Notes: generated from the sequence alone by a model not told the origin. A DNA stretch of 64,000 nt from Mesorhizobium sp. L-8-3 (GCF_016756615.1 NZ_AP023262.1:8247501-8311500), one strand, 5' to 3'. Shown: positions 25,915-34,233, counted from the first letter of the stretch. Numbers and translations: made by a program.

Positions 25915-27018
25915 TCAAAGCTCTCCTGCCTTCCTCAGCCGTGAACTAAGCCTTGGGTTCGACGCCCGCACCTCGTGCTCCAGACGCGCGCCGCTCGCGA
26001 CGTCGAACAGGTGGATGCTTTCGGGTGGCAGGCCGATCGTAAGAGAGTCCGACAACTCAGCAGTCTGCGTCGTCGAGATTTGCAACTGCTGGCCATTGGC
26101 AGCCTTGACGACAACAATCCGATGCGACCCCAGATCCTCGGCATAGACCGTCGTCGCCTCCGGACCGATCTGACCCAGCAAGGTTTTCTCGGGGCGCACG
26201 CCGATCTTGACCGGACCGTCGCGGGCCTCCGTCTGCCCGAGGGTAGTTTTCTCGAAAATGAGCGTCCCCTTCTCGACGACCCCATCGAGCAGGTTCATCG
26301 GTGGCGCACCTATGAAGCCGGCGACAAAGACGGACGCTGGCTTGTGGTAGATCTCCTGCGGCGTTCCGTATTGCTCGATACGGCCGGCATTCAGGATCAT
26401 GATGCGGTCTGCGAGCGTCATGGCCTCGACCTGATCGTGCGTCACGAACACGCTGGTGGCGCCGATCCGCGTGTGAAGCTGGCTGAGTTCCATTCGCATG
26501 CCATGACGGAGCTTGGCATCGAGATTGGACAATGGCTCGTCGTAGAGCAGAACTTGCGGCTCGCGAACGATAGCGCGGGCGATGGCGACACGCTGCCTCT
26601 GGCCGCCCGAGAGCTGTCCCGGCCGCCGGTCGAGATAGGCGCCGAGTTCAACAAAGTCCGCGGCTTCCCGGACCCGGCGGGCCCGGTCCGTCTTCGGCAC
26701 GCCGGCAACCTTGAGTGCGTAGCCGATATTCTGCGCCACCGTCATATGCGGGTAGAGCGCGTAGTTCTGGAAAACCATGGCGAGGCCTCGGTCCTTCGGC
26801 GGCGTATTTTGGACCTCGCGGCCCCCGATCAGGATCCGCCCGCCTGAAATCTCCTCCAGTCCCGCCAGCATATTGAGCAGGGTCGACTTGCCGCAGCCGG
26901 ACGGACCGAGAATGACCGTGAAACTGCCCGCCTCGATCTCAGCGCTGAGGCCGGGAATGACTTGGACCGTGCCGTACGACTTTCGCACGTTGTCGAGGAT
27001 AATGTTGGCGGAAGTCAT
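25915..27018 (-). CDS. ABC transporter ATP-binding protein UgpC-like
   Basis: A 367-residue sugar/glycerophosphate importer ATPase (MalK/UgpC family). It shows Walker A GPSGCGKST (residues about 37-45), the signature LSGGQRQRVAIARA, Walker B VLLYDEPLSNLD, the FVTHDQVEAMTLA switch, and a C-terminal TOBE/MalK-type domain (about residues 235-350) with ESIHLFDVASGARLE. One base separates it from the UgpE-like permease. Part of its C-terminus is duplicated as a fragment at 33515-33605 next to tRNA-Arg. Confidence 0.92.
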   Translation of the reverse strand: MTSANIILDNVRKSYGTVQVIPGLSAEIEAGSFTVILGPSGCGKSTLLNMLAGLEEISGGRILIGGREVQNTPPKDRGLAMVFQNYALYPHMTVAQNIGYALKVAGVPKTDRARRVREAADFVELGAYLDRRPGQLSGGQRQRVAIARAIVREPQVLLYDEPLSNLDAKLRHGMRMELSQLHTRIGATSVFVTHDQVEAMTLADRIMILNAGRIEQYGTPQEIYHKPASVFVAGFIGAPPMNLLDGVVEKGTLIFEKTTLGQTEARDGPVKIGVRPEKTLLGQIGPEATTVYAEDLGSHRIVVVKAANGQQLQISTTQTAELSDSLTIGLPPESIHLFDVASGARLEHEVRASNPRLSSRLRKAGEL

Positions 27019-27019
27019 A

Positions 27020-27931
27020 CTATCGATCCATGTAGTTCAGCCCGCGCACGATGCGGCGCTGGAAGACGGCTATAAGGATGAGCGGCACGATCGAAACCAG
27101 GAACGCGCCCGTCATCTGCAAAGGGAAATTGGGAATGGCGTCTTCGCCCGTGCCCGTCTCGAGCCGCGTGAGCCCGACAACGCCGGTGAGCATGTCGGAC
27201 GACGTCGCCGAGATGAGCGGCCACAAGAACTTTCCCCAGCCGTCGATGAAGAAAAAGAGGGTGAGTGCGATGAGCGGCCCCTTGGAGAGGGGTAGAACGA
27301 CGTCCCACATGAAGCGGAGCGGGGATGCGCCGTCCATCGTTGCGGCGCGCGCCAGGTCCTTTGGCAGCGTCCGCATGAACTGCACCATTATGAGGATGGC
27401 CGCTCCGGTTGCGATCTGCGGCAGAATGATACCGGCGTAGGTATCGAGGAGATTGACCTGAAAGGTCAGCGGTGCGCCGAATAGCTTCGCCCACAGGTCG
27501 CCGGCATTGAGCAGCCACTTCAGCGGCAACGCGATGTCGGAGGTGACGCGGTAGGCGGTGATGATCATCAGTTCGAGCGGCAGCATGATCGTCGTGAGCA
27601 CCGCCGCGTAGATCACGAAGGTGTAGCGGCTGCGGAAGAAAACCAACGCGAAGCCGGTGGTGAAGGCGAGGAAGACCTTCCCGATGGCGATGCCGGTCGA
27701 AGTGACGAAGCTATTGAAAATCTGGCGCGGCAGGTCAGACCGGGACCACACCTCGACGATGTTGTCGATCAGGTGCGTGCCGGGCTTCAGGCTGACGCCC
27801 TCTCTGACGAAAGTCGGGAAGTCCAGAGTGGCGGTCAGGAAAGCGATGACCAGCGGCGCGAGGATGAAGACGCATCCGACGATCAGAACGATGCTCGCAA
27901 CCGTGTTGATGGAACGGGTGTTCTCGATCAT
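27020..27931 (-). CDS. ABC transporter permease UgpE-like
   Basis: A 303-residue inner-membrane permease with about six helices and the EAA loop (DLARAATMDGASPLRFMWDVVLPLSKGPL, residues about 205-233). It follows UgpA and precedes the ATPase in the usual ugpBAEC order. A 4 bp overlap with the UgpA-like gene indicates translational coupling. No anomalies seen. Confidence 0.92.
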   Translation of the reverse strand: MIENTRSINTVASIVLIVGCVFILAPLVIAFLTATLDFPTFVREGVSLKPGTHLIDNIVEVWSRSDLPRQIFNSFVTSTGIAIGKVFLAFTTGFALVFFRSRYTFVIYAAVLTTIMLPLELMIITAYRVTSDIALPLKWLLNAGDLWAKLFGAPLTFQVNLLDTYAGIILPQIATGAAILIMVQFMRTLPKDLARAATMDGASPLRFMWDVVLPLSKGPLIALTLFFFIDGWGKFLWPLISATSSDMLTGVVGLTRLETGTGEDAIPNFPLQMTGAFLVSIVPLILIAVFQRRIVRGLNYMDR

Positions 27932-28812
27932 CGATCGTACTCCACCCGGCGCTCCAGGATCAGATACTGCAGGGAAGTGACAGCCACCACCACGACCATC
28001 AGGATGGCCGTCTGGGTAGCAGCACCGGAGAGATCGTAGGCTCCGAAGCCATCGCGATAGATCTTGTAGACCAGCAGGTAGGTGGCATCGCCGGGTCCGC
28101 CCTTGGTCATCACCTCGATCAGGTTGAAGGACGAGACGATGCTGTCGGCAACCTCGAGCACGACGACGATGAAGAGTTGCGGCGTTATCAGCGGCAGCTG
28201 AATGTCAAAGAGCCTGCGCCACGGTCCCGCGCCGTCGATAGCAGCGGCCTTATGCAGATTGTCGGGAATGCCCTGAAGACCGGCGAGGAGAATGATGAAG
28301 GTGAGCGTCAGGCCGTTCCAAGTGTTCGCTATGAACAGCATGATCCAGGTGTCTACCGGATCGAGGCGAGGATTCCACAGGCCGGGCACGAGTTGGTTCA
28401 CCCAAATCATGGCGCCCTGATAGGGGTCGAGTATGAAGATGAAGATCACCCCGAGCGTCGCGGCCGATATCGCCTTCGGCCACATCATCAGGTTGCGCGT
28501 GAGCGAGCTAAGACGGACCGCCCGATCTGCCGCGAAGGCGATAATCAGGGCCGTGCCGACAGACAGCGTCGTGCCAACGACCATGAAGACGGCGGTACGC
28601 CCCAAGGCGAGCCAGAATGCTTGGTCATGAAAGACACGCGCGTAATTCTGCCAGCCCACAAAGCGTGAGCCGCCTCCGAACGGCTGCTCGAGACTGAAAG
28701 ACCAGAACAACGCCATCCCGATCGGGATGAAGAAGAACAGGACCATGATCAGGATCTGTGGCAAGGAAAGCCACAGCGGCAGCCAGCGATGTTTGTAGAA
28801 GCCGCCTTTCAT
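27928..28812 (-). CDS. ABC transporter permease UgpA-like
   Basis: A 294-residue permease with a FYKHRWLPLWLSLPQILIMVLFFFIPIGMALFWS opening typical of UgpA and an EAA motif DNLHKAAAIDGAGPWRRLFDIQLPLITP. The start at MKGGFYKH (28812) is used because the sequence AGGGGACC lies just before it and the upstream methionine falls inside that ribosome site. It forms the heterodimeric channel with the UgpE-like protein. Confidence 0.92.
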   Translation of the reverse strand: MKGGFYKHRWLPLWLSLPQILIMVLFFFIPIGMALFWSFSLEQPFGGGSRFVGWQNYARVFHDQAFWLALGRTAVFMVVGTTLSVGTALIIAFAADRAVRLSSLTRNLMMWPKAISAATLGVIFIFILDPYQGAMIWVNQLVPGLWNPRLDPVDTWIMLFIANTWNGLTLTFIILLAGLQGIPDNLHKAAAIDGAGPWRRLFDIQLPLITPQLFIVVVLEVADSIVSSFNLIEVMTKGGPGDATYLLVYKIYRDGFGAYDLSGAATQTAILMVVVVAVTSLQYLILERRVEYDR

Positions 28813-28881
28813 GGCGGTCCCCTCCATAAGATTATTGAGCCGGCGCGATGATACCGCGCCGGCCAGCAGTCGGGAAAAGGA

Positions 28882-30183
28882 TCAGGGAAGCTCGACGCCC
28901 TGATAGGTCTGCTCGAAGCGCCGCAACTGCTCGTTGCCGCGTGCAACGGCCTTGTCGAGTGCGGCCTGCATGTCCTGCTCGCCGTTGAACGCCTTGGTTG
29001 TTTCTTCGATAAAGGCGTCGCGGATGGGCGTGAAGAAGCCGAGGCGGATGCCCCTGGTGTCCTCGGTGCCCGGCATGTTGAGGGACTCCACGCCAAGGCG
29101 CGCAGTTGCGAACTCAGGCGTGTCGGCCAGCCCCTGCTTCTCCAGTTCCGCCAATGTTTCATTGGTCATGGGCAGGTAGCCGGTCGCGCGGGCGAATTCG
29201 ATCTGCGGGCCGGGCTGGCGGATATAGTCGAGGAACGCCTTCGCGCCGGCTAGTTGATCGGCATCGTGCCCCTTCATCACATAGATAGCCGCGCCACCGA
29301 TAATCGAGTTGTGACGCTCATGACCCGCATAGATCGGCGGCAGGCCGATGGCGAGGTTGTCTCCCAGCGCCGTGTGAGCGGCCGCGTAGAAGCCCGTGCC
29401 CTGGATGATCATGGCGCACTCGCCCGCGGCAAAGGCGGCTTCGTGATTGCCGGCCTTCGTCTCGGCGTTGAGGCGCAGCAGGCCATCCTTGTGCCACTCG
29501 GCCAACCGCTTCATGTGGTCAGCAATGAGACCCTGATTGTAGATAAGTTCGGTGTCGAGACCGCCGTAGCCGTTGTGCTCGGTGGCGATCGGCACGCCGT
29601 GGATCGCTGCAAACTGTTCCAGTATGCGCCAGGGATGCCCGTCGGTGACAAGAGGGCAGGCAAAGCCGGAATCTTTGAGCTTGCGCGCGGCGTCCTCGAT
29701 TTCTTCGAAGGTTTCGGGGAGCTTGGTCACGCCGACCTTGCCCAGTTCTTCCATGTTGCCAAAGAAGATGAGGGTCGAGCCGTTGTAGGGCTGCGCATAG
29801 AGCTCGCCCTTGGACGACTCGTAATAGCCGCGCGCTCCGGCGAGATAGTCGCCCCAATTGACCTCGGGCCAGACCTGCTGCACGGGTTCGATCGCTCCCG
29901 AGAGCATGAGATCGAGCGTGCCGCCATCGAAGAACTGGATGAGCGCAGGCGCCTGGCCGGCGCGGTAGGCGGCGATCGCCTTCTGCATGCTGGTTTCGTA
30001 GTTGCCCTGACCAACGCATTTTACGACATGCTCGGACTGGCTTTCGTTGAAGGCCTTGCACTCGGCCTGGATGGCTTCCTCGATGCGGCCGGTGTTGCCG
30101 TACCAGAATTCGATTTCGGCGGCCGGGGCGGCCGTCACGAGGCCAAGGGCGGCCACGGTAGTGAGCAGGCTGAATCTGATCAT
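28882..30183 (-). CDS. ABC transporter substrate-binding protein UgpB-like
   Basis: A periplasmic protein of about 433 residues that closely follows Escherichia coli UgpB in pattern: a signal peptide ending near AAPAAE, IEFWYGNTGRIEEA, QGNYETSMQKAIAAYRAGQAPALIQFFDGGT, QPYNGSTLIFFGN, and the ending ALDKAVARGNEQLRRFEQ. UgpB binds sn-glycerol-3-phosphate and glycerophosphodiesters. The start at 30183, 5 bp after GGAGG, yields a proper signal peptide. Its promoter contains the palindrome ACACTTTTAGTGT (30221-30233). It is the first gene of the transporter unit, with the ROK regulator upstream on the same strand. The exact diester is unknown. Confidence 0.92.
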   Translation of the reverse strand: MIRFSLLTTVAALGLVTAAPAAEIEFWYGNTGRIEEAIQAECKAFNESQSEHVVKCVGQGNYETSMQKAIAAYRAGQAPALIQFFDGGTLDLMLSGAIEPVQQVWPEVNWGDYLAGARGYYESSKGELYAQPYNGSTLIFFGNMEELGKVGVTKLPETFEEIEDAARKLKDSGFACPLVTDGHPWRILEQFAAIHGVPIATEHNGYGGLDTELIYNQGLIADHMKRLAEWHKDGLLRLNAETKAGNHEAAFAAGECAMIIQGTGFYAAAHTALGDNLAIGLPPIYAGHERHNSIIGGAAIYVMKGHDADQLAGAKAFLDYIRQPGPQIEFARATGYLPMTNETLAELEKQGLADTPEFATARLGVESLNMPGTEDTRGIRLGFFTPIRDAFIEETTKAFNGEQDMQAALDKAVARGNEQLRRFEQTYQGVELP

Positions 30184-30220
30184 GTTCTCCTCCATACAGG
30201 CTTGAGATGCCTGCATAGAT

Positions 30221-30233
30221 ACACTTTTAGTGT
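30221..30233. promoter_or_regulatory. Palindromic operator upstream of ugpB-like gene
   Basis: The sequence ACACT-TTT-AGTGT is a perfect 5+5 palindrome 38 bp before the ugpB-like start. It is followed by GACAACTG, which resembles the flank of the second copy (31705-31717). Two sites of identical arms and spacing, one before each outward transcription unit of the cluster, point to a common repressor, most likely the ROK protein encoded between them. Not tested. Confidence 0.65.
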
Positions 30234-30419
30234 GACAACTGGGTGAATTCAAGGGTTTTCACGTTTCTAGGTGACCAACGGCGCGCCGGCGCGCGAAAGG
30301 CGCCGCATGCAAGCTTTGAACACCGCCTGAACTGACCCTTGCGTGTGCTGCGCTTCCTGAGATCCCGGACGCGGCGTCCCGAAAGTCACTGCTTCCGTGT
30401 AGCGTTGCCTGACGCGGAC

Positions 30420-31616
30420 CTAGAAGAACTCGGCCTTCAATGGAACAGCGGCCGCCCCGAGAGCAGAGGCGTCTCCCTTGATTTCGGAGACGATCAGCTT
30501 GACGGCGGGCCTCGGCACGCCGTAGCGCGCAGGTTCGGGAGGATCGGTCCGGGCGATGAACATTTCGGCAAGGGCCGGCGGAACCTGGCCGCCAAAGACG
30601 ATGGCCTGTGGGTCGAAGACGCCAATGATCGAATCCACCAGCCGGTTGTAATATGGCGCTACCTCATCAACCCAATCGGCAACGGCGGGCCAGTTCGGAT
30701 CGAACTGCCGCTGCAAGTGGGTGATCGAGTTGATGGTTATGCCGTTTGCCCGAAGGCGCTCGATCAGCAATTCCAGTGCGGGCCTTGGAACTTTGTTCTT
30801 GAAGATCGGGCCCCACTCGCCCGCATTGCCATTACCGCCGACGAGCAGGTCGCCATCGCTGACGATGCCTCCGCCAAAGCCGTAGTTGAAGGACAGGTAG
30901 GCAAAGTGCGGAATGTGTCGGCCAACCCCAAACAAGGCCTCGGCGACAGCGCCCGTGCTGCCGCCATTGTGGACCCACACCGGACCGCGAAACGCCTCGG
31001 AGAGCAGCGGGCCGAGTTCGATGAGCGACCAGTCATGCAACGGGAGCGAGGCATTGTAGCGGGTCCCGCCGACGAAGTAGCCGGCAATGGCAAAGCCGAA
31101 GCCGAAGCAGCGCGCGGGATCAAGGCTGCTCGCGTTTCGCAGGCCCGCGATGACCTCACCGGCCTGCTGCAATGCTTCCGCGACAGGCTGGCCGTGCAAC
31201 GAAACCGTGCCCTGTCCCAGAACAGTGCCGGCAAGGTCCATGAGGCAGATGCCCATGATGTCGGTGTTGACCGAAATGCCGATCGAATGGGCATAGGCGC
31301 CATTGAGAGAGAGCATGGGACTTGGCTGACCCTTGCCCAGACCGGGCTTGGGTTCGCCAAGGCCGATGATACCGCGCTCCGAAAGCTGGTCGAGCAGCCG
31401 GTGGACCGACTGCTGCGTCAGTTCGCTGCGCATCGTGACTTCCGATCGCGATATTCCTGGGTTCCGCCAGATCTGGCGAAGCAGCGCCCGTTCGTTGGCT
31501 GAGGCTACCTCCCCACGCGCCGATCTCAGGAAAAGGGGAGCGATCAATGCCGTCGGGGAATAGACCATCTGCATCCAACTCGAAAAATTCCGTTGCACGT
31601 GTGACAACGCGCACAT
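30420..31616 (-). CDS. ROK family transcriptional regulator
   Basis: A ROK (repressor, ORF, kinase) family protein of up to 398 residues. It has an N-terminal winged HTH (ANERALLRQIWRNPGISRSEVTMRSELTQQSVHRLLDQLSERGIIG, residues about 39-83) and a C-terminal sugar-kinase-like domain containing YNYGFGGGIV-type and GNAGEWGPIF motifs. Lacking a full kinase signature, it is probably a sensor for a sugar or polyol rather than an enzyme. The start is uncertain: ATG at 31616 or at 31574/31568, none with a strong ribosome site. A half-site GTGTGACAAC at 31600-31609 suggests autoregulation. It stands between the ugp-like operon and the divergent diesterase genes. Confidence 0.85.
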   Translation of the reverse strand: MCALSHVQRNFSSWMQMVYSPTALIAPLFLRSARGEVASANERALLRQIWRNPGISRSEVTMRSELTQQSVHRLLDQLSERGIIGLGEPKPGLGKGQPSPMLSLNGAYAHSIGISVNTDIMGICLMDLAGTVLGQGTVSLHGQPVAEALQQAGEVIAGLRNASSLDPARCFGFGFAIAGYFVGGTRYNASLPLHDWSLIELGPLLSEAFRGPVWVHNGGSTGAVAEALFGVGRHIPHFAYLSFNYGFGGGIVSDGDLLVGGNGNAGEWGPIFKNKVPRPALELLIERLRANGITINSITHLQRQFDPNWPAVADWVDEVAPYYNRLVDSIIGVFDPQAIVFGGQVPPALAEMFIARTDPPEPARYGVPRPAVKLIVSEIKGDASALGAAAVPLKAEFF

Positions 31617-31677
31617 GCAATGGTTCTGCCCGCCGCTCCGGGAACGGTCAACCGGCGATGAGAGCGCAAGAAAGCGA

Positions 31678-31707
31678 TTGCATTTCCGCGCATTCGGTCA
31701 TTATACA
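31678..31707 (+). promoter_or_regulatory. Putative sigma-70 promoter for the diesterase-phosphatase genes
   Basis: TTGCAT (31678-31683) and TATACA (31702-31707) with an 18-bp spacer form a plausible promoter pointing toward the diesterase gene at 31844. The -10 box overlaps the palindrome at 31705-31717, so a bound repressor would block it. The leader would be about 125 nt. Confidence 0.45.
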
Positions 31708-31717
31708 CTTATAGTGT
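31705..31717. promoter_or_regulatory. Palindromic operator upstream of the diesterase gene
   Basis: ACACT-TAT-AGTGT, a perfect palindrome with the same arms and spacing as 30221-30233. Longer similarity to that site (AGTGTGAC) is visible on the right flank. It overlaps the likely -10 box of the rightward promoter. ROK repressor binding is the natural explanation but is inferred. Confidence 0.65.
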
Positions 31718-31843
31718 GACTAAGCGAGCGCGCACGTTCGGCGACCCGATCCTCTCGGAACCTCGCCGCACCCATTTGCATGACGTCCGGTCACGCTGTC
31801 CGGGGCATGCCCCCATAGAATTTCCACGAGGGGGAGATGGCGG

Positions 31844-32692
31844 ATGACGCCAGCCAGCTTTCAATATGCAGACTTCGTCAAGAATCCCAAGCGATCGGCC
31901 GGGATCGTCGTCCATCGGGGCATGTGGCAGTCGGCGCCCGAAAACAGTCTGCTCGCCATCGAGAGAGCGATAGAGGCGAGGCACAATGTCGTCGAGATCG
32001 ACGTGCGCCGCACTGCCGATGGCCAGTTCGTCCTGCTCCACGACGACACCTTGGAGCGCATGGCCGGGCTGGACAAGCGCCCCGAAGAGATGACGGTGGG
32101 AGAGCTTTCAAGTCTGCGTTTGCGAAACCGCGATGGCGGCGCGGGCAATGCCTTGACCCAAGAGAAATTGCCAACGCTGCGTGAGGTGTTCGACATCACT
32201 CGCGATCGGATCTTTCTTCATATCGACGTCAAGCACCGCGATGTCATTCCCGATGTCATCGACTTTGCGACGGAGATGGGGGTCGACCAGCAGGTCGATT
32301 TCTGGACCGAACTGAAGTCCGAGGACGATTATGGCTGGATCGTTGCCAATATCTCGCCCCCACGAGTCCCCTTTATTGCAAAGACACGGCTCAACGTCCC
32401 GAACGGCGGGACCCAGCGGGAACTGGTGCTGCGCATGGCGCCCCTGATTTGCGAGGTCTATTTCGACGAGCTTGAGCAGGTCGCCGCCCTCAGCGCCGAG
32501 TGCAGGCAGGTCGGCACCGCGCTCTGGTACAACACGCTCGACCCAGTGGCGTGCGGACACTGGACCGATACGGAGGCGCTGAGGAACCCCGAAGCGATCT
32601 GGGGCAGCCTAATCGACGCCGGGATATCCATGATCCAGACCGATTACCCGAATGAGTTGCGCAGCTTTCTCGATTGCCGGGGCCGGGCGTGA
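31844..32692 (+). CDS. Glycerophosphodiester phosphodiesterase family protein (UgpQ/AccF-like)
   Basis: A 282-residue TIM-barrel GDPD that cleaves a phosphodiester of glycerol or a sugar. Active-site residues are visible: H24-R25-G26 (VVHRG), E51 and D53 (VVEID), H66 (LLHDD). It has no signal peptide, so it acts in the cytoplasm on what the Ugp-type importer brings in. The start follows GGGGGAGATGGCGG. The next gene, a phosphatase, overlaps it by 4 bp. In Ti plasmids a GDPD-family enzyme (AccF) and an IMPase-family phosphatase (AccG) degrade agrocinopines, and this pair has the same make-up and sizes. Whether the substrate is a glycerophosphodiester or a sugar phosphodiester is open. Confidence 0.9.
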   Translation: MTPASFQYADFVKNPKRSAGIVVHRGMWQSAPENSLLAIERAIEARHNVVEIDVRRTADGQFVLLHDDTLERMAGLDKRPEEMTVGELSSLRLRNRDGGAGNALTQEKLPTLREVFDITRDRIFLHIDVKHRDVIPDVIDFATEMGVDQQVDFWTELKSEDDYGWIVANISPPRVPFIAKTRLNVPNGGTQRELVLRMAPLICEVYFDELEQVAALSAECRQVGTALWYNTLDPVACGHWTDTEALRNPEAIWGSLIDAGISMIQTDYPNELRSFLDCRGRA

Positions 32693-33486
32693 GTGGCTCT
32701 TCCTCCCCGGCTGAGACCGCTGCAATCCTCGAGCTCATCGCACACGAGGCAGGCGAGCTGGCGCTTCGGCATTTCCGAGAGCGCAAGTTCGGTGTCGAGT
32801 CCAAGGGCTACCGCGACCCGGTCACCGAGGTCGACATTGCGGTCGAGCGGCATCTGCATGACCGGTTGCGCCAAGCCTTCCCGGACGACGGCATTATCGG
32901 AGAGGAAGGGGCGGCCGCGGCCAGCGCGTCGGGACGCTATTGGCTCGCTGACCCGATCGACGGGACGCTGAACTTCATCCGCGGCATGGACCAGTGGTCG
33001 GTTTCGATTGGCCTGTTTGAAGGGGGCCAGGCGCGCTTGGGCGTGGTCTTCCTGCCCGCTCAAGGTCGGATACTCGTCGGTGGGAAGGAAGTGGCGCCGC
33101 GCATGAACGGCGCGCCGATTGCGCCGCTTCCGCCCCTCGATCCCCAGCTACCGGCGGTAGCTCTGGGTTTTGGGCCGGCCTCGGGGCAGCTGCGCAGTGC
33201 GGCATTCCTGCAAAGCGTTCATCGGGCCGGCTTCACTGCCCGGGTGTCGGGATGCGGGTCAGCATCGTTGGTGTCCGTCATCCTGGGGCACGTCGACGGC
33301 TATCTGAGCCTCGGGGAGTCGAGTTGGGACGTGATTGGCGGCATGGCGATCCTGTCGGCGCTCGGCGCGCGCTCCAATCTTTCCTGGACGCGCGACAATC
33401 TGTGCACCAAGCGGGTGTTTGCCTGCGGCTCCGAGGCATTCATGGCCACCGCACGGCCGATCCTCGACGAGCTCGAGAAAGCCTGA
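32689..33486 (+). CDS. Inositol monophosphatase family phosphatase (AccG-like)
   Basis: A 265-residue member of the Li/Mg-dependent IMPase family. Metal-binding residues are E72/E73 (IIGEEG), D88 and D91 (DPIDGT, residues 88-93), and the later SSWDVIGGMAIL. It removes phosphate from inositol-, histidinol- or sugar-monophosphates. The GTG start at 32689 overlaps the diesterase stop (GTGA), so the two enzymes are made together. A diesterase followed by a phosphatase means the imported diester is probably cut and its second half dephosphorylated. This fits an agrocinopine-like or glycerophosphoinositol-like route (inference). Confidence 0.88.
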   Translation: MSGSSSPAETAAILELIAHEAGELALRHFRERKFGVESKGYRDPVTEVDIAVERHLHDRLRQAFPDDGIIGEEGAAAASASGRYWLADPIDGTLNFIRGMDQWSVSIGLFEGGQARLGVVFLPAQGRILVGGKEVAPRMNGAPIAPLPPLDPQLPAVALGFGPASGQLRSAAFLQSVHRAGFTARVSGCGSASLVSVILGHVDGYLSLGESSWDVIGGMAILSALGARSNLSWTRDNLCTKRVFACGSEAFMATARPILDELEKA

Positions 33487-33514
33487 TCGGCTGCCGTCCA
33501 ACCTATCAGGCTCG

Positions 33515-33605
33515 CGAGTGAGGCTTGGATTTGACGGCGCCCGCTGCGCTCTAGACGCGCGCCAGTCGCGACTTCGAACAGGTGGATGCTCTCGGGGCGG
33601 CACTC
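33515..33605 (-). pseudogene. Remnant of a UgpC-type ABC ATPase C-terminus
   Basis: On the minus strand this stretch reads RPESIHLFEVATGARLE and continues to a frayed end. That is the C-terminal end of the intact UgpC-like protein (PPESIHLFDVASGARLE at about 25980-26030), and the DNA aligns over about 90 bp. It is a truncated second copy directly beside the tRNA-Arg gene. It marks either an old duplication of the ugp cluster or the scar of an earlier integration at this site. Confidence 0.7.
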
Positions 33606-33729
33606 TGGCCTTCCAGGAAGAGATAGCCACTGGGCAGAAATCAACGAACCTGATCGATGAATTCCTTTGAACCAACCCGACTTCGGCACGAATGAGCGCG
33701 ATGCACCTCGCAGTGATATCCGATTCTCC

Positions 33730-33753
33730 AAAACCGGCTGAAAAACCGGCTGA
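33730..33753. repeat. Tandem duplication of a 12-bp unit
   Basis: AAAACCGGCTGA occurs twice in direct succession at 33730-33741 and 33742-33753, between the ugpC remnant and tRNA-Arg. It is too short to name. It adds to the signs that this junction has been rearranged. Confidence 0.6.
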
Positions 33754-33823
33754 ATTTCTGAAACTAAGCCGGCGTGAGGCAAGCGACACGACCAAAATTG
33801 CCAGCGATTTCAGTGGGATATGA

Positions 33824-33900
33824 TGGCGCGCCCGAAGAGATTCGAACTCCTGACCCCCAGATTCGTAGTCTGGTGCTCTATCCAGCTGAGCTACGGGCGC
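33824..33900 (-). tRNA. tRNA-Arg (anticodon ACG)
   Basis: The minus strand folds as a full cloverleaf. Acceptor GCGCCCG pairs with CGGGCGC. The D arm is GCTC-AGCTGGATA-GAGC, the anticodon stem is CCAGA/TCTGG with loop CTACGAA (anticodon ACG), and the T arm has loop TTCGAAT. A discriminator G and an encoded CCA end the gene at 33824. It reads CGN arginine codons. The 3' end faces the accessory half of the window, which is the usual orientation for a mobile element integrated at a tRNA 3' end, though no integrase is seen here. Confidence 0.95.
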
Positions 33901-34233
33901 GCAATGGGCGGTTCGAGAACTGCCCGCGAAGCCGATCCGAAGAACCGGCCCCGAATGTGAGGTGCTACCTAGCGACTGGCCGCGCGAAATGCAAGCCGTC
34001 GCGGACGAAAACTTTCGACGCTGCGGAAAGCTCCAGAATCCCGGGCCCGGCGGCGGACGAGCCGCCGAAGAGCGCCCGGCAGGGCACGGCCCGCGCGCTT
34101 TGAGATCACAGCCACTCCAAGCCTTCCGGGGATGGCGCGGGAAGGGCATGGGCCGTTCGTCGGCAAATCACGGCGTCGCGGCGCGCTACCGATCGAACGG
34201 GCAAGGGCGAGCCCTCAACGGCTTCGGCAGGGT
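33901..34233. other. Intergenic region right of tRNA-Arg
   Basis: About 330 bp between the tRNA promoter side and the histidine kinase stop. It contains no gene-like frame that I trust and no clear repeat of the tRNA end. It probably holds the promoter of tRNA-Arg, but I cannot point to confident boxes. Confidence 0.5.

Noticed and set aside
33824..33900. Proven attachment site of an integrative element
   Set aside because: The tRNA 3' end is suggestive, but neither an integrase nor a second copy of the tRNA end can be seen in the window.
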